From Cryobacterium tepidiphilum (GTDB lineage: Bacteria > Actinomycetota > Actinomycetes > Actinomycetales > Microbacteriaceae), in contig NZ_RDSR01000006.1 in NCBI RefSeq assembly GCF_003716325.1, positions 81,272 through 145,271 on the forward strand: a stretch of DNA of 64,000 nucleotides, given 5' to 3'. The notes under the pieces are model-generated. The model was not told where the DNA came from and did not search any database. It saw only the letters and a list, made by a program, of their open reading frames with translations. The position numbers and the translations under genes are program-made. This document shows positions 29,985 to 37,334 of the stretch, one piece after another. How positions within the stretch are numbered: the first letter of the stretch is position 1; the number at the start of each line of letters is the position of its first letter.

Positions 29985-30036
29985 CGCATGCGAAACCAGC
30001 GCTTGCGTCTTGAATACGAAGCGAAAGCAAGCGAAG
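29985..30036. promoter_or_regulatory. Divergent galT / deoR-type control region
   Basis: The 80-bp gap between galT and the regulator gene holds repeated half-sites: GCGAAA at 29990-29995 and 30021-30026, and the related GCGCTTGCG and AAGCAAGCG. Such repeats are expected for a DeoR-family operator acting on both directions. Binding is inferred from position. Confidence 0.5.
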
Positions 30037-30044
30037 ATGGATGC

Positions 30045-30896
30045 GTGCCCTCCCTGCCCCCTCAAAGCACCGGTTCCGCCGCCCGCGCGCCCATGGAGAC
30101 GCCGTTGCCCGCTCCGCTTCGGCGCGAGCAGATCCGCCGACTGATCGACGAGCGCGGCTTCGTGCGCGTGGGCGATCTGCGCGACACGTTCGGCGTGTCC
30201 GGCGTGACCGCCCGCGCCGACCTCGATGCGCTCGTCGCGGAGGGCGCGGCGCGGCGCGTGCACGGCGGCGCCGTTCCGGTGCGGGCGCCGGGGGGACCAG
30301 CCCGGGAACGCGAGCCGTCGTTCGAGGAGTCGCTCGCGGCATCCGTTGTGCCCAAACAGCAGATCGGCGAACTCGCCGCGTCGCTCGTCGCGAGCGGGCA
30401 GAGCGTCATTCTCGACGTGGGCAGCACCGCGCTCGCCGTGGCCCGGGCGCTCGTGGCCCGCACCGACCTCGTCGACGTGGTGGTGATCACCAACGGGCTC
30501 AACATCGCACTCGAGTTGGAGCCCGCCATTCCGCGGTTCACGGTGATCGTCACCGGCGGGTCGCTGCGCCCGTTGCAGCACTCGCTCGTGGAGCCCCTGG
30601 CCGGCACGGTGCTCAGCCAGGTGCACGCCGACATCGCCTTCATCGGCTGCAACGGCGTGCATCCGCTGCGGGGCGTCACCAATATCAACCTGCCCGAGGC
30701 CGGCGTGAAGTCGCTCATGCTCGCCGCCGCCGAGCGCGCCGTTGTCATCGCCGACAGCTCCAAGCTCGGCCGGTCGCATCTCGGCCAGGTGGGGCCGCTG
30801 GCGGCGTTCGACACCCTGGTGACGGATGCCGCCGCCGCTGGGAATGCGCTGGACCGGTTGAAAGAAGCCGGTTTGAGCGTGCTGGTGCCGGAATAG
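30045..30896 (+). CDS. DeoR-family transcriptional regulator of the galactose cluster
   Basis: About 283 residues from GTG 30045, or 268 from ATG 30093. The N-terminal DeoR helix-turn-helix (RREQIRRLIDERGFVRVGDL, then VSGVTARADL) is followed by the sugar-phosphate-sensing domain with DVGSTALAVARAL and ADSSKLGRSHLG. It lies divergently from galT-galK and just before galM. It most likely represses the galactose genes until a sugar phosphate is sensed. Confidence 0.9.
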   Translation: MPSLPPQSTGSAARAPMETPLPAPLRREQIRRLIDERGFVRVGDLRDTFGVSGVTARADLDALVAEGAARRVHGGAVPVRAPGGPAREREPSFEESLAASVVPKQQIGELAASLVASGQSVILDVGSTALAVARALVARTDLVDVVVITNGLNIALELEPAIPRFTVIVTGGSLRPLQHSLVEPLAGTVLSQVHADIAFIGCNGVHPLRGVTNINLPEAGVKSLMLAAAERAVVIADSSKLGRSHLGQVGPLAAFDTLVTDAAAAGNALDRLKEAGLSVLVPE

Positions 30897-30905
30897 GCTG
30901 GCGAA

Positions 30906-31835
30906 ATGGACGCTGTCACGGGAATCCAATACGAGCTGACCGCAGAGACGAAGGCCGGACCGGCGCGCGTCGTGGTGACCGAGGTCGCCGCGGGCCTGCG
31001 GGTGTACACGGTGAACGGGCAGGATGTCACCGAGCCGTACCCCGAGACCGCCCAGCGCCCGAAAGGGTGCGGTGCCATCCTCGTTCCCTGGCCCAACCGG
31101 GTGCGCGACGGCCGCTGGCAGTACCAGGGCGAGACTCTGCAGCTGGCGCTCACCGAGCCAGCGAAGGGCAACGCCATCCACGGCCTGCTGCGGTACGCGC
31201 CGTACCGTGAGACCGCGCACACCACCTCCTCCATCACGCTGGCGGCCACCGTCTTCCCGCAGCTCGGCTACCCGTTCCACCTCGACAGCAGCGTGACGTA
31301 CGACCTCAGCGACGACGGGCTGCAGGTGACCCACCACATGCGCAACGTCGGCGCAACGGATGCCCCGGTCGCCATCGGCGCCCACCCTTACCTTCGCGTC
31401 GGTGACGTTCCGAGCGGCGACCTCACGCTCACGGCGGCGGCCGCCACCCACGTCGACGTCGACGACCGCAGCAACCCGGTGGGCGAGACGCCCGTCGAGG
31501 GCACCGGCTACGACCTGCGCGGCGGCCGCCGCGTGGGCGAGCTCGACCTCGACGACGGTTTCGCCGACGTCACCATGCGTGACGGGCGCGTCGAGCATTC
31601 GGTGGCAGCGGATGACGGTCGTCGCGTCACCCTGTGGGGCGACGAGAACATGCGCTTCGTGCAGGTGTTCACGCCGCACAGTTTCCCCGGCATCGACGGG
31701 GAGACCAAGCAGGCCGTGGCGATCGAGCCGATGACGGCGCCCGCCGACGCGTTGAACTCGGGGATCGGCATCCGCTGGCTGGCGCCGGGGGAGACGTGGA
31801 CCGTGCGCTGGGGAATCCGTGCCGACGGATTCTGA
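30906..31835 (+). CDS. galM: Aldose 1-epimerase (galactose mutarotase)
   Basis: Interconverts alpha and beta anomers of galactose for GalK. A 309-residue beta-sandwich protein with conserved NAIHGLLRYAPY (His) and AIGAHPYLRVG (His) segments and a late Glu in VAIEPMTAP. It starts nine bases after the regulator stop; a TAGGCT five bases upstream may also give an independent leaderless start. The end overlaps the next gene by 17 bases. Confidence 0.92.
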   Translation: MDAVTGIQYELTAETKAGPARVVVTEVAAGLRVYTVNGQDVTEPYPETAQRPKGCGAILVPWPNRVRDGRWQYQGETLQLALTEPAKGNAIHGLLRYAPYRETAHTTSSITLAATVFPQLGYPFHLDSSVTYDLSDDGLQVTHHMRNVGATDAPVAIGAHPYLRVGDVPSGDLTLTAAAATHVDVDDRSNPVGETPVEGTGYDLRGGRRVGELDLDDGFADVTMRDGRVEHSVAADDGRRVTLWGDENMRFVQVFTPHSFPGIDGETKQAVAIEPMTAPADALNSGIGIRWLAPGETWTVRWGIRADGF

Positions 31836-33108
31836 GCCCGAGGCGCTGCCCTTCACGCTCGGCGCCGACGCCGACCGGCTCGCCGCGCTTCGCACCATGA
31901 AGCGCTTCGCCACGTGGCTGCTCGTGCTGATGGCGCTCGTCTTCGCGATCTCCTTCGCCCTGCAGGAGCGCTACCCGGCGCTGCAGTTCGTGCGCGCCGC
32001 GGCCGAGGGCGGCATGGTCGGTGCGCTCGCCGACTGGTTCGCCGTCACGGCCCTGTTCCGGTACCCGCTGGGCCTCCGGATTCCGCACACCAACATCATC
32101 GCCAACCGCAAGAACGAGATCGGCGCGAGCCTGGGCGAGTTCGTCGAGGAGAACTTCCTCTCCGACCAGGTCGTGCAACAGAAGCTCGAGTCCATCGGCA
32201 TCTCCGACCGGGTCGGCGGGTGGCTGGCGAAGCCCGAGAACGCCGGCCGGCTGACGGATGAGTTCGTCGTGGCCGCGGGCGGCACGCTCGAGCTCCTCGA
32301 CGACGAGGACGTCAAGGGCCTCATCGAGACCCTAGCCCGGGAGCACCTGGCGAAGCCGGAGTGGGGGCCGAGCATCGGCCGGGTCGGGGAGCGCCTCGTC
32401 GCCTCCGGGCAGCAGCACGCTGCCGTCGACCTGCTGCTCGACCGGGCGTACCTGTGGCTGGCCGATCACCCCGAGGCGTTCGAGACGGCCGTGTCCGAGC
32501 GGCTCCCCGGCTGGCTGCCGCGCTTCGTCGACCGGATGGTGGACGACAAGGCGTACCGGGAGGTGCTGGGATTCGTCGCCGGCGCCCGGGCCGACGCGCG
32601 GCATCCGCTGCGCCTGGCCGTCGACCGCTACCTCGCCGAACTCAGCGTCGACCTGCAGTACGACCGGGAGACGATCCGCCGTGCGGAGGAGCTGAAGCTT
32701 GAGCTGCTCGACAGCCCGCGCCTGCGCGAGTTCACGAGCGAGACCTGGGATGCCGTGAAGGCGGCGCTGGGGGAGGCCCTGGCCGACCCGGGCAGCCCGC
32801 TGCGGGCGGGCATCCGCTCGACGTTCGCCGAGGTGGGCGGCCGCCTGGTGCGCGACAAGGCGCTCGGAGCGAAGATCGACGGCTGGGTGGCCGAGTCGGT
32901 GGGGTACGCCGTGCGGCAGTACCGGCACGAGATCGCCGGCGTCATCACCGAGACGGTCGAGCGGTGGGATGCCGCGGAGACCGCCGAGAAGATCGAGCTG
33001 CAGGTGGGCAAGGACCTGCAATTCATCCGCATCAACGGCACCGTCGTGGGTGCGCTCGCGGGCCTGGCGATCTTCGTGATCGCGCAGGGCCTGCTCGTGC
33101 TGTTCTAG
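31819..33108 (+). CDS. DUF445 membrane protein
   Basis: A 429-residue protein of the DUF445/YjiN family. An N-terminal membrane helix (about residues 33-50) is followed by EGGMVGALADWFAVTALFRYP, the family hallmark (split here at GGMVGALADWFAV). A long helical region and a C-terminal membrane helix follow. Function unknown. The GTG start lies inside the 3-prime end of galM, suggesting coupling. Confidence 0.85.
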   Translation: MPTDSEPEALPFTLGADADRLAALRTMKRFATWLLVLMALVFAISFALQERYPALQFVRAAAEGGMVGALADWFAVTALFRYPLGLRIPHTNIIANRKNEIGASLGEFVEENFLSDQVVQQKLESIGISDRVGGWLAKPENAGRLTDEFVVAAGGTLELLDDEDVKGLIETLAREHLAKPEWGPSIGRVGERLVASGQQHAAVDLLLDRAYLWLADHPEAFETAVSERLPGWLPRFVDRMVDDKAYREVLGFVAGARADARHPLRLAVDRYLAELSVDLQYDRETIRRAEELKLELLDSPRLREFTSETWDAVKAALGEALADPGSPLRAGIRSTFAEVGGRLVRDKALGAKIDGWVAESVGYAVRQYRHEIAGVITETVERWDAAETAEKIELQVGKDLQFIRINGTVVGALAGLAIFVIAQGLLVLF

Positions 33109-33122
33109 GAAGGGAAGGCGAA

Positions 33123-33809
33123 ATGGCCGAAACGACAGCCGATACGACGTTGCTCGAGGTGATGGCCGAGCTGGCTGCGCTTGACGACCCGAGGGCGCGC
33201 GCGGTCAACGAGCGGCACGGCGACGATCACGGGGTGAACCTCAGTGCGCTGCGCGCGATCGCCAAGCGCCTGAAGACCGAGCAGGACCTCGCCATCGGGC
33301 TCTGGGAGACCGGCGACACCGCCGCGCGGCTGCTCGCGCTGCTCATCTGCCGGCCGAAGGCCTTCGACCGTGACGAGCTCGACGCCATGGTGCGCGAGGC
33401 GCGCGCGCCCAAGGTGCTCGACTGGCTGGTGAACTACGTGGTGAAGAAGAGCCCGCATACCGAGGAGCTCCGCCAGGCCTGGTTCGCCGACTCCGACCCC
33501 GTGGTCGCGGCTGCCGGCTGGGCGCTGACCAGCGAACGCGTGACGAAGCAGCCCGAAGGACTCGATCTCGACGCGCTGCTCGACATCATCGAGGCATACA
33601 TGGCGGATGCCCCGGACCGCCTGCAGTGGGCGATGAACACCTGCCTGGCCCAGATCGGCATCGCGCACCCGGAGCAGCGCGCTCGCGCCATCGAGATCGG
33701 CGAGCGCCTCGAGGTGCTCAAGGACTACCCGACGCCGCCGAACTGCACCTCGCCATTCGCGCCGGTCTGGATCGCCGAGATGGTCCGGCGACAGAACGCA
33801 CGCACGTGA
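33123..33809 (+). CDS. DNA alkylation repair protein (AlkD/AlkC-like, HEAT repeats)
   Basis: A 228-residue all-helical protein that matches the DNA alkylation repair family by sequence feel (RAVNERHGDDHGVNLSALRAI, with RHGDDHGV as the key segment, and LLICRPKAF). AlkD-type proteins remove alkylated bases using HEAT repeats. The ATG follows GGAAGGGAAGG, and the gene lies 14 bases after DUF445, probably cotranscribed. Confidence 0.78.
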   Translation: MAETTADTTLLEVMAELAALDDPRARAVNERHGDDHGVNLSALRAIAKRLKTEQDLAIGLWETGDTAARLLALLICRPKAFDRDELDAMVREARAPKVLDWLVNYVVKKSPHTEELRQAWFADSDPVVAAAGWALTSERVTKQPEGLDLDALLDIIEAYMADAPDRLQWAMNTCLAQIGIAHPEQRARAIEIGERLEVLKDYPTPPNCTSPFAPVWIAEMVRRQNART

Positions 33810-33810
33810 A

Positions 33811-33826
33811 GCCCGCGATAGCGGGC
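33811..33826. terminator. Hairpin between the alkylation-repair gene and tRNA-Lys
   Basis: GCCCGC-GATA-GCGGGC forms a perfect 6-bp stem directly after the upstream stop and directly after the 3-prime end of the leftward tRNA. No long T-run, so it may serve either gene as a weak terminator. Confidence 0.5.
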
Positions 33827-33836
33827 ACGGGCCCAA

Positions 33837-33912
33837 TGGTGGGCCCCGTCGGGCTCGAACCGACGACCCAAGGATTAAAAGTCCTTTGCTCTACCAACTG
33901 AGCTAGAGGCCC
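33837..33912 (-). tRNA. tRNA-Lys (anticodon TTT)
   Basis: Read on the minus strand, the acceptor GGGCCTC pairs with GGGGCCC, the anticodon loop is CTTTTAA in an AAGGA/TCCTT stem, and the T-arm is GTCGG-TTCGAGC-CCGAC. Discriminator A and an encoded CCA (33837-33839) are present. Full length is 76 nt. Confidence 0.97.
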
Positions 33913-33927
33913 GGTTAATAATCTAGC

Positions 33928-34566
33928 GTGGATGCCATGGCTGACGAATTCCACAAGCCCACCCACTTCGCGGGCGATCGCTTCGACGCCTTCAAGGGCG
34001 GCGAGGATCCCGCCACGATCTCCCGCACCGCCCACGAGACCGCGCACGCCCTGCTGGCCCGGGTACGCACCGATCCAGACCCCGGCGTCGTCGACCGGCT
34101 CGTCGCCTTCACCGACGAGCACGGCATCGACGCCATGGCCGAGCTCTGGGCCAGGTCGACGCCGCGCAGCCTCCCCGGTGCCCTCTGGCGCATCTACCTG
34201 GTGCGCGTGCTCATCCGCCAGGACCCGGAGGGCATCGCCTACCTCTACCAGCGCGGCAGCGAGGTGGCGGTCAGCATCGACCCGCTGGTGGCGGGCGCCA
34301 CCGCCCCCACCGGCCCGGCCGAGATCATCGAGCTCGCCGACCAGATCCTCCGTGGCCTCTACACGGGCGACTTCGCCGTCGCGCTCGACCGTGCGGCTGC
34401 GTTCTGCCGGGTGACGGCCAGCGGATGCGCGTCGCTCGCCGACGACCTCGACCACACCGAGCCGGAACGCTCATCGACACTCACCACCCAGGCGCTCCGC
34501 TTCTCGACCACCGCGCAGGAGTTCGCCTCCTGCGCGCGGCTCTGGCGCCACGACTCCCTCGAGTAG
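33928..34566 (+). CDS. Conserved hypothetical actinobacterial protein
   Basis: A 212-residue soluble helical protein of unknown function (MDAMADEFHKPTHFAGDRFD start). Similar proteins in this group of bacteria have sometimes been named as an RNA polymerase beta subunit, but nothing here resembles RpoB. The GTG start has no ribosome site and lies just after TAATAA (33916-33921), so it is probably leaderless. It diverges from tRNA-Lys. Confidence 0.72.
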   Translation: MDAMADEFHKPTHFAGDRFDAFKGGEDPATISRTAHETAHALLARVRTDPDPGVVDRLVAFTDEHGIDAMAELWARSTPRSLPGALWRIYLVRVLIRQDPEGIAYLYQRGSEVAVSIDPLVAGATAPTGPAEIIELADQILRGLYTGDFAVALDRAAAFCRVTASGCASLADDLDHTEPERSSTLTTQALRFSTTAQEFASCARLWRHDSLE

Positions 34567-34677
34567 CCGGCGCATCCGTTCGCCGCGCGGAACGCACCCG
34601 GGCGGCCGAGTCTCCGAGGCCGCTGGGAAGACTTTGCTCAGAGTGAACGGGCGAGAACCATCCCTTAGACTGGACGA

Positions 34678-34780
34678 GGTCGGGCCGCAGTAACCCCGGG
34701 CTCCAAAATTCGCCGCTACGAGCGGCCTCGCGCCGAGAGGCGTTCTGCGGCCTGGCCCCTACTCTTTCTTGGGCTCCGGT
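34678..34780 (+). ncRNA. Candidate structured RNA of unknown class
   Basis: A promoter-like GTGAAC ... TAGACT (34666-34671, 17-bp spacing) precedes a foldable stretch. GGCCGCAG (34683-34690) pairs with CTGCGGCC (34745-34752). Inside are the hairpins GCCGCT-ACG-AGCGGC (34712-34726) and CTCG-CGC-CGAG (34727-34737). A last hairpin GCCC/GGGC with a T-rich loop follows. I recognise no known RNA family and no open frame. Could be a small RNA or the leader of the next gene. Confidence 0.35.
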
Positions 34781-34813
34781 GCGCGTCCGCACGACCGAGC
34801 CTAGGCTGGCCTC

Positions 34814-35080
34814 ATGCCCGACTCGAAGCTCACAATCGACACCGGCCACCACGTTCTCGTCGTCAAGAATCGCTACCTGCTGCTCGCGCGGATCAACGAC
34901 ATCCTCACCGGACTCTGGTTCGTCGCCGGCAGCTTCCTGTTCCTGTCCGACTCCACCAAGTTGCTCGGCACCATCTTCTTCATTATCGGGAGCATCGAAC
35001 TCCTCATCCGCCCGGTGATCCAGATCGTGCGCGACGTGCACCTCAAGCGCATCGACCCGAGCGGTCAGCATCACGACTGA
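34814..35080 (+). CDS. YrhK-like small membrane protein
   Basis: An 88-residue protein. GHHVLVVKNRYLLLARIND is followed by two membrane segments (about residues 31-47 and 50-68) and VIQIVRDVHLKR, the pattern of the YrhK domain, function unknown. The ATG is six bases after TAGGCT (34802-34807), so leaderless. The first palindrome of family B begins on the base after its stop. Confidence 0.78.
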   Translation: MPDSKLTIDTGHHVLVVKNRYLLLARINDILTGLWFVAGSFLFLSDSTKLLGTIFFIIGSIELLIRPVIQIVRDVHLKRIDPSGQHHD

Positions 35081-35143
35081 CCGCGGGTGCGGGCTTTCTG
35101 CCGCCTTCGGGCTCGGGAGGCGGCAGTTGGGTCGCACCCGCGG
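35081..35143. repeat. Palindromic element, family B, copy 1
   Basis: Outer arms CCGCGGGTGCG and CGCACCCGCGG (11 bp, perfect) enclose an inner stem CTGCCGCC(T)/(A)GGCGGCAG. The length is 63 bp. It starts immediately after the TGA of the YrhK-like gene. Confidence 0.85.
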
Positions 35144-35198
35144 ATCGAGGCGCACCGCATCTGGTCGCGATGAACGTGTTGGGGGTGAAAGGAAGGCA

Positions 35199-35261
35199 CC
35201 GCGGGTGCGGGCTTTCTGCCGCCTTCAGGCTCGGGAGGCGGCAGTTGGGCCGCACCCGCGG
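35199..35261. repeat. Palindromic element, family B, copy 2
   Basis: The same 63-bp element as 35081-35143 in the same orientation, with two base differences (61 of 63 identical), separated by 55 bp of unrelated sequence. Confidence 0.85.
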
Positions 35262-35346
35262 AAGGGGACGGAAGGAAGGGCAGGTGACGGAGCGGTTGCG
35301 GTGGGACTGCCCCCGCGGATGGCACGCCCCAGCGTAGGCTCGGTTC

Positions 35347-36234
35347 ATGCCCTTGCCGTACACGCTGCTGATCGACCCGCTTCCGGCCGATTCCCCGCGC
35401 ACCGACTTCGCGGGCACCTTCCAGGCCGTCGACTCGGATGCTCCGGCCCTGCGCGTCGCCGAGCTCAGCACCCAGCGCGGCGACGGCGTGTTCGAGACCC
35501 TGAGCGTGGTGAACGGGCACGCGCAGGAGGTCGAGCCGCACCTGGCCCGCCTGGCCAACTCCGCGCAGATCTGCGACCTGCCCACCCCGAACGCCGCGCA
35601 GTGGCGCGCCGCCGTCGACGACGCCCTCCGTCACCTGCCCGCCGAGGGCCAGCTCGCGCTCAAGTTCGTGCTCAGCCGCGGCGTGGAGCACGGGCCGGCG
35701 CCCACCGCTTGGCTGCACGCGACGGCCGCCGCCGACTTCAGCGGCATGCGTGCGCACGGCGTGCGCGTGGTCACCCTCGACCGCGGCTACCCGCGCGGCG
35801 TCGCCGAACGCGCCCCCTGGCTGCTGATGGGCGCCAAGACCCTCAGTTACGCGGTGAACATGGCCGCGCTCCGCGAGGCCGCCCGGCGCGGCGCCGACGA
35901 CGCCCTCTTCCTCACCACCGACGGCTTCGTCATGGAGGGCCCGACCTCCAGCGTCATCATCCGCACCGGCCGCGAGTACGTCACACCGGCACCGAGCGGC
36001 GCCATCCTGCACGGCACCACGCAGCAGGCGGTGTTCGAGTACCTGTCCAGCCGCGGCGAGCGGGTCGTCTACCGCGACGTGCCGGTCGACGAGCTCCGGC
36101 GAGCGGATGCCGCGTGGCTGGTCTCCAGCGTGCGTCTGGCTGTGGCCATCACGGCGCTCGACGGTGAACCGTTGCCCGCCGACCAGCCGCTCACCGACGA
36201 CGTCAACGCGTTCCTGCTCGCCCGCACCGCCTGA
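35347..36234 (+). CDS. Class IV PLP aminotransferase (aminodeoxychorismate lyase-like)
   Basis: A 295-residue fold-type IV PLP enzyme. RGDGVFETLSV and the PLP lysine in MGAKTLSYAVNMAA are visible, as is TDGFVMEGPTSSV. The family includes 4-amino-4-deoxychorismate lyase (PabC, folate synthesis), branched-chain and D-amino-acid aminotransferases. PabC fits the length and RGDGVFE motif best, but is not certain. The ATG is six bases after TAGGCT (35335-35340), so leaderless. Confidence 0.85.
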   Translation: MPLPYTLLIDPLPADSPRTDFAGTFQAVDSDAPALRVAELSTQRGDGVFETLSVVNGHAQEVEPHLARLANSAQICDLPTPNAAQWRAAVDDALRHLPAEGQLALKFVLSRGVEHGPAPTAWLHATAAADFSGMRAHGVRVVTLDRGYPRGVAERAPWLLMGAKTLSYAVNMAALREAARRGADDALFLTTDGFVMEGPTSSVIIRTGREYVTPAPSGAILHGTTQQAVFEYLSSRGERVVYRDVPVDELRRADAAWLVSSVRLAVAITALDGEPLPADQPLTDDVNAFLLARTA

Positions 36235-36305
36235 TCCGGCCGCGCGTCGAGTCAGCCGTACCGCCTCGCACCTGCAACGAAAGCAGGACGCTTTGCGCCG
36301 CTGTG

Positions 36306-36357
36306 CGCGAAAACAGGAAGAAACGGCGCCCTGGCGCGATCGCGTCCTGTTTTCGCG
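36306..36357. repeat. 52-bp palindromic element with 13-bp arms
   Basis: CGCGAAAACAGGA (36306-36318) and TCCTGTTTTCGCG (36345-36357) are perfect inverted arms. A related half-site CGAAAGCAGGAC lies just before it (from 36279). It sits between the convergent aminotransferase and mutT1 genes. Confidence 0.78.
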
Positions 36358-36395
36358 ACGCGCCGCTCCTACCGCCGCGCGCCGACGCGACGCGG

Positions 36396-37334
36396 CTAGT
36401 GCCGCGGCCCGTGCGTCTCGATCGCGATGATGCCCGAGCTCGGGTTGGTCTTCGACAGGTGCACGACCGAGAACCCGCCGGTCTCCAGGTGCGCCGCGTC
36501 ATCGACGTACGCGCCGAGTGGAGTGCCCGTCGCCAGCGCCATCTCCCGCAGGATCTCGGGCAGCACCGGCCCGTGGCTGCACAGCACCGCCGTCTTGCCG
36601 GCCCGCACCCGCTTGCCGATCACCGCGCGCACATCCGCTGAGCCGTCTTCGAACGCGTCCTGGCTGATCTTGTCGGTGCGCTTGATCTCCACACCGATCG
36701 CCGCCGACAGCGGCGCCACGGTCGTCACGCACCGGGTTGCCGAGCTGGTGATGATGCGCAACGGATGCCACGCCGCGAGCGACTGCACGGCATCCGCTGC
36801 CTGCGTCACCCCACGCGGCGTCAGCGGTCGGGAGGCGTCCGGGCCGTCCCAGTCTGAGGCCGGCGTCGCCTTCGCGTGCCGCAGCGCGATGAGCGCGAAC
36901 GTGCTGGTGACCCGGTTTTCGACGAGCTTCGCAAACGCGTCGATGATCTCGACATCCGGCGCGTAGCTGAGGTAGCTCCTGGCCTTCTTGATCGTCACCC
37001 ACTCGAGCGCCGCGACCTCCCCGTTCGGCAGGAACGTCGACGTGCGGATGGCGTCGGCGGTGACCTCTGCGGCCCAGTAGTGCACGATCTTGGTGCGCCC
37101 GTTCGGCATCTCGTACTTCGAGACCCCGAGCGGCACGCCGAGCGGCACGGTGAGTCCGGTCTCCTCCTCCACCTCGCGCGCGGCGGTCGCGGCCAGGGTC
37201 TCGCCCGGGTCGACCTTGCCCTTGGGGATGGTGACGTCGCCATGCACGGTGCGATGGATGAGGAGGACGTGGAGCTTGCCGTCGATGTAGCGCCAGCAGA
37301 CGGCGCCGGCTGCGTACACTGCCTTCTCGCTCAC
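36396..37334 (-). CDS. mutT1: MutT1-type Nudix hydrolase fused to a histidine phosphatase domain
   Basis: A 312-residue two-domain protein. The N-terminal Nudix domain has the box [20 protein letters not shown] (residues about 45-64). The C-terminal domain (from about residue 165) begins with the RHG-type motif ALRHAKA and has a late [10 protein letters not shown]. Mycobacterial MutT1 has the same fusion and cleans 8-oxo-GTP pools and diadenosine polyphosphates. The GTG start overlaps the ppk stop (GTGA), and ppk-mutT1 adjacency is conserved in actinobacteria. Confidence 0.92.
   Translation of the reverse strand: MSEKAVYAAGAVCWRYIDGKLHVLLIHRTVHGDVTIPKGKVDPGETLAATAAREVEEETGLTVPLGVPLGVSKYEMPNGRTKIVHYWAAEVTADAIRTSTFLPNGEVAALEWVTIKKARSYLSYAPDVEIIDAFAKLVENRVTSTFALIALRHAKATPASDWDGPDASRPLTPRGVTQAADAVQSLAAWHPLRIITSSATRCVTTVAPLSAAIGVEIKRTDKISQDAFEDGSADVRAVIGKRVRAGKTAVLCSHGPVLPEILREMALATGTPLGAYVDDAAHLETGGFSVVHLSKTNPSSGIIAIETHGPRH

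Noticed and set aside
33928..34566. RNA polymerase beta subunit, a name used for similar proteins
   Set aside because: Size of 212 residues and sequence show no relation to RpoB or RpoC.
34678..34780. T-box, SRP RNA, 6S or 6C RNA in the gap before the YrhK-like gene
   Set aside because: None of the conserved blocks of these classes (T-box sequence, SRP tetraloop domain, C-rich loops) is present; kept only as an unknown candidate.
35081..35261. Possible CRISPR array from two spaced repeats
   Set aside because: Only two repeat units, each a long palindrome, with one 55-bp gap and no cas genes; the 63.8-kb pair has an 8-base gap.
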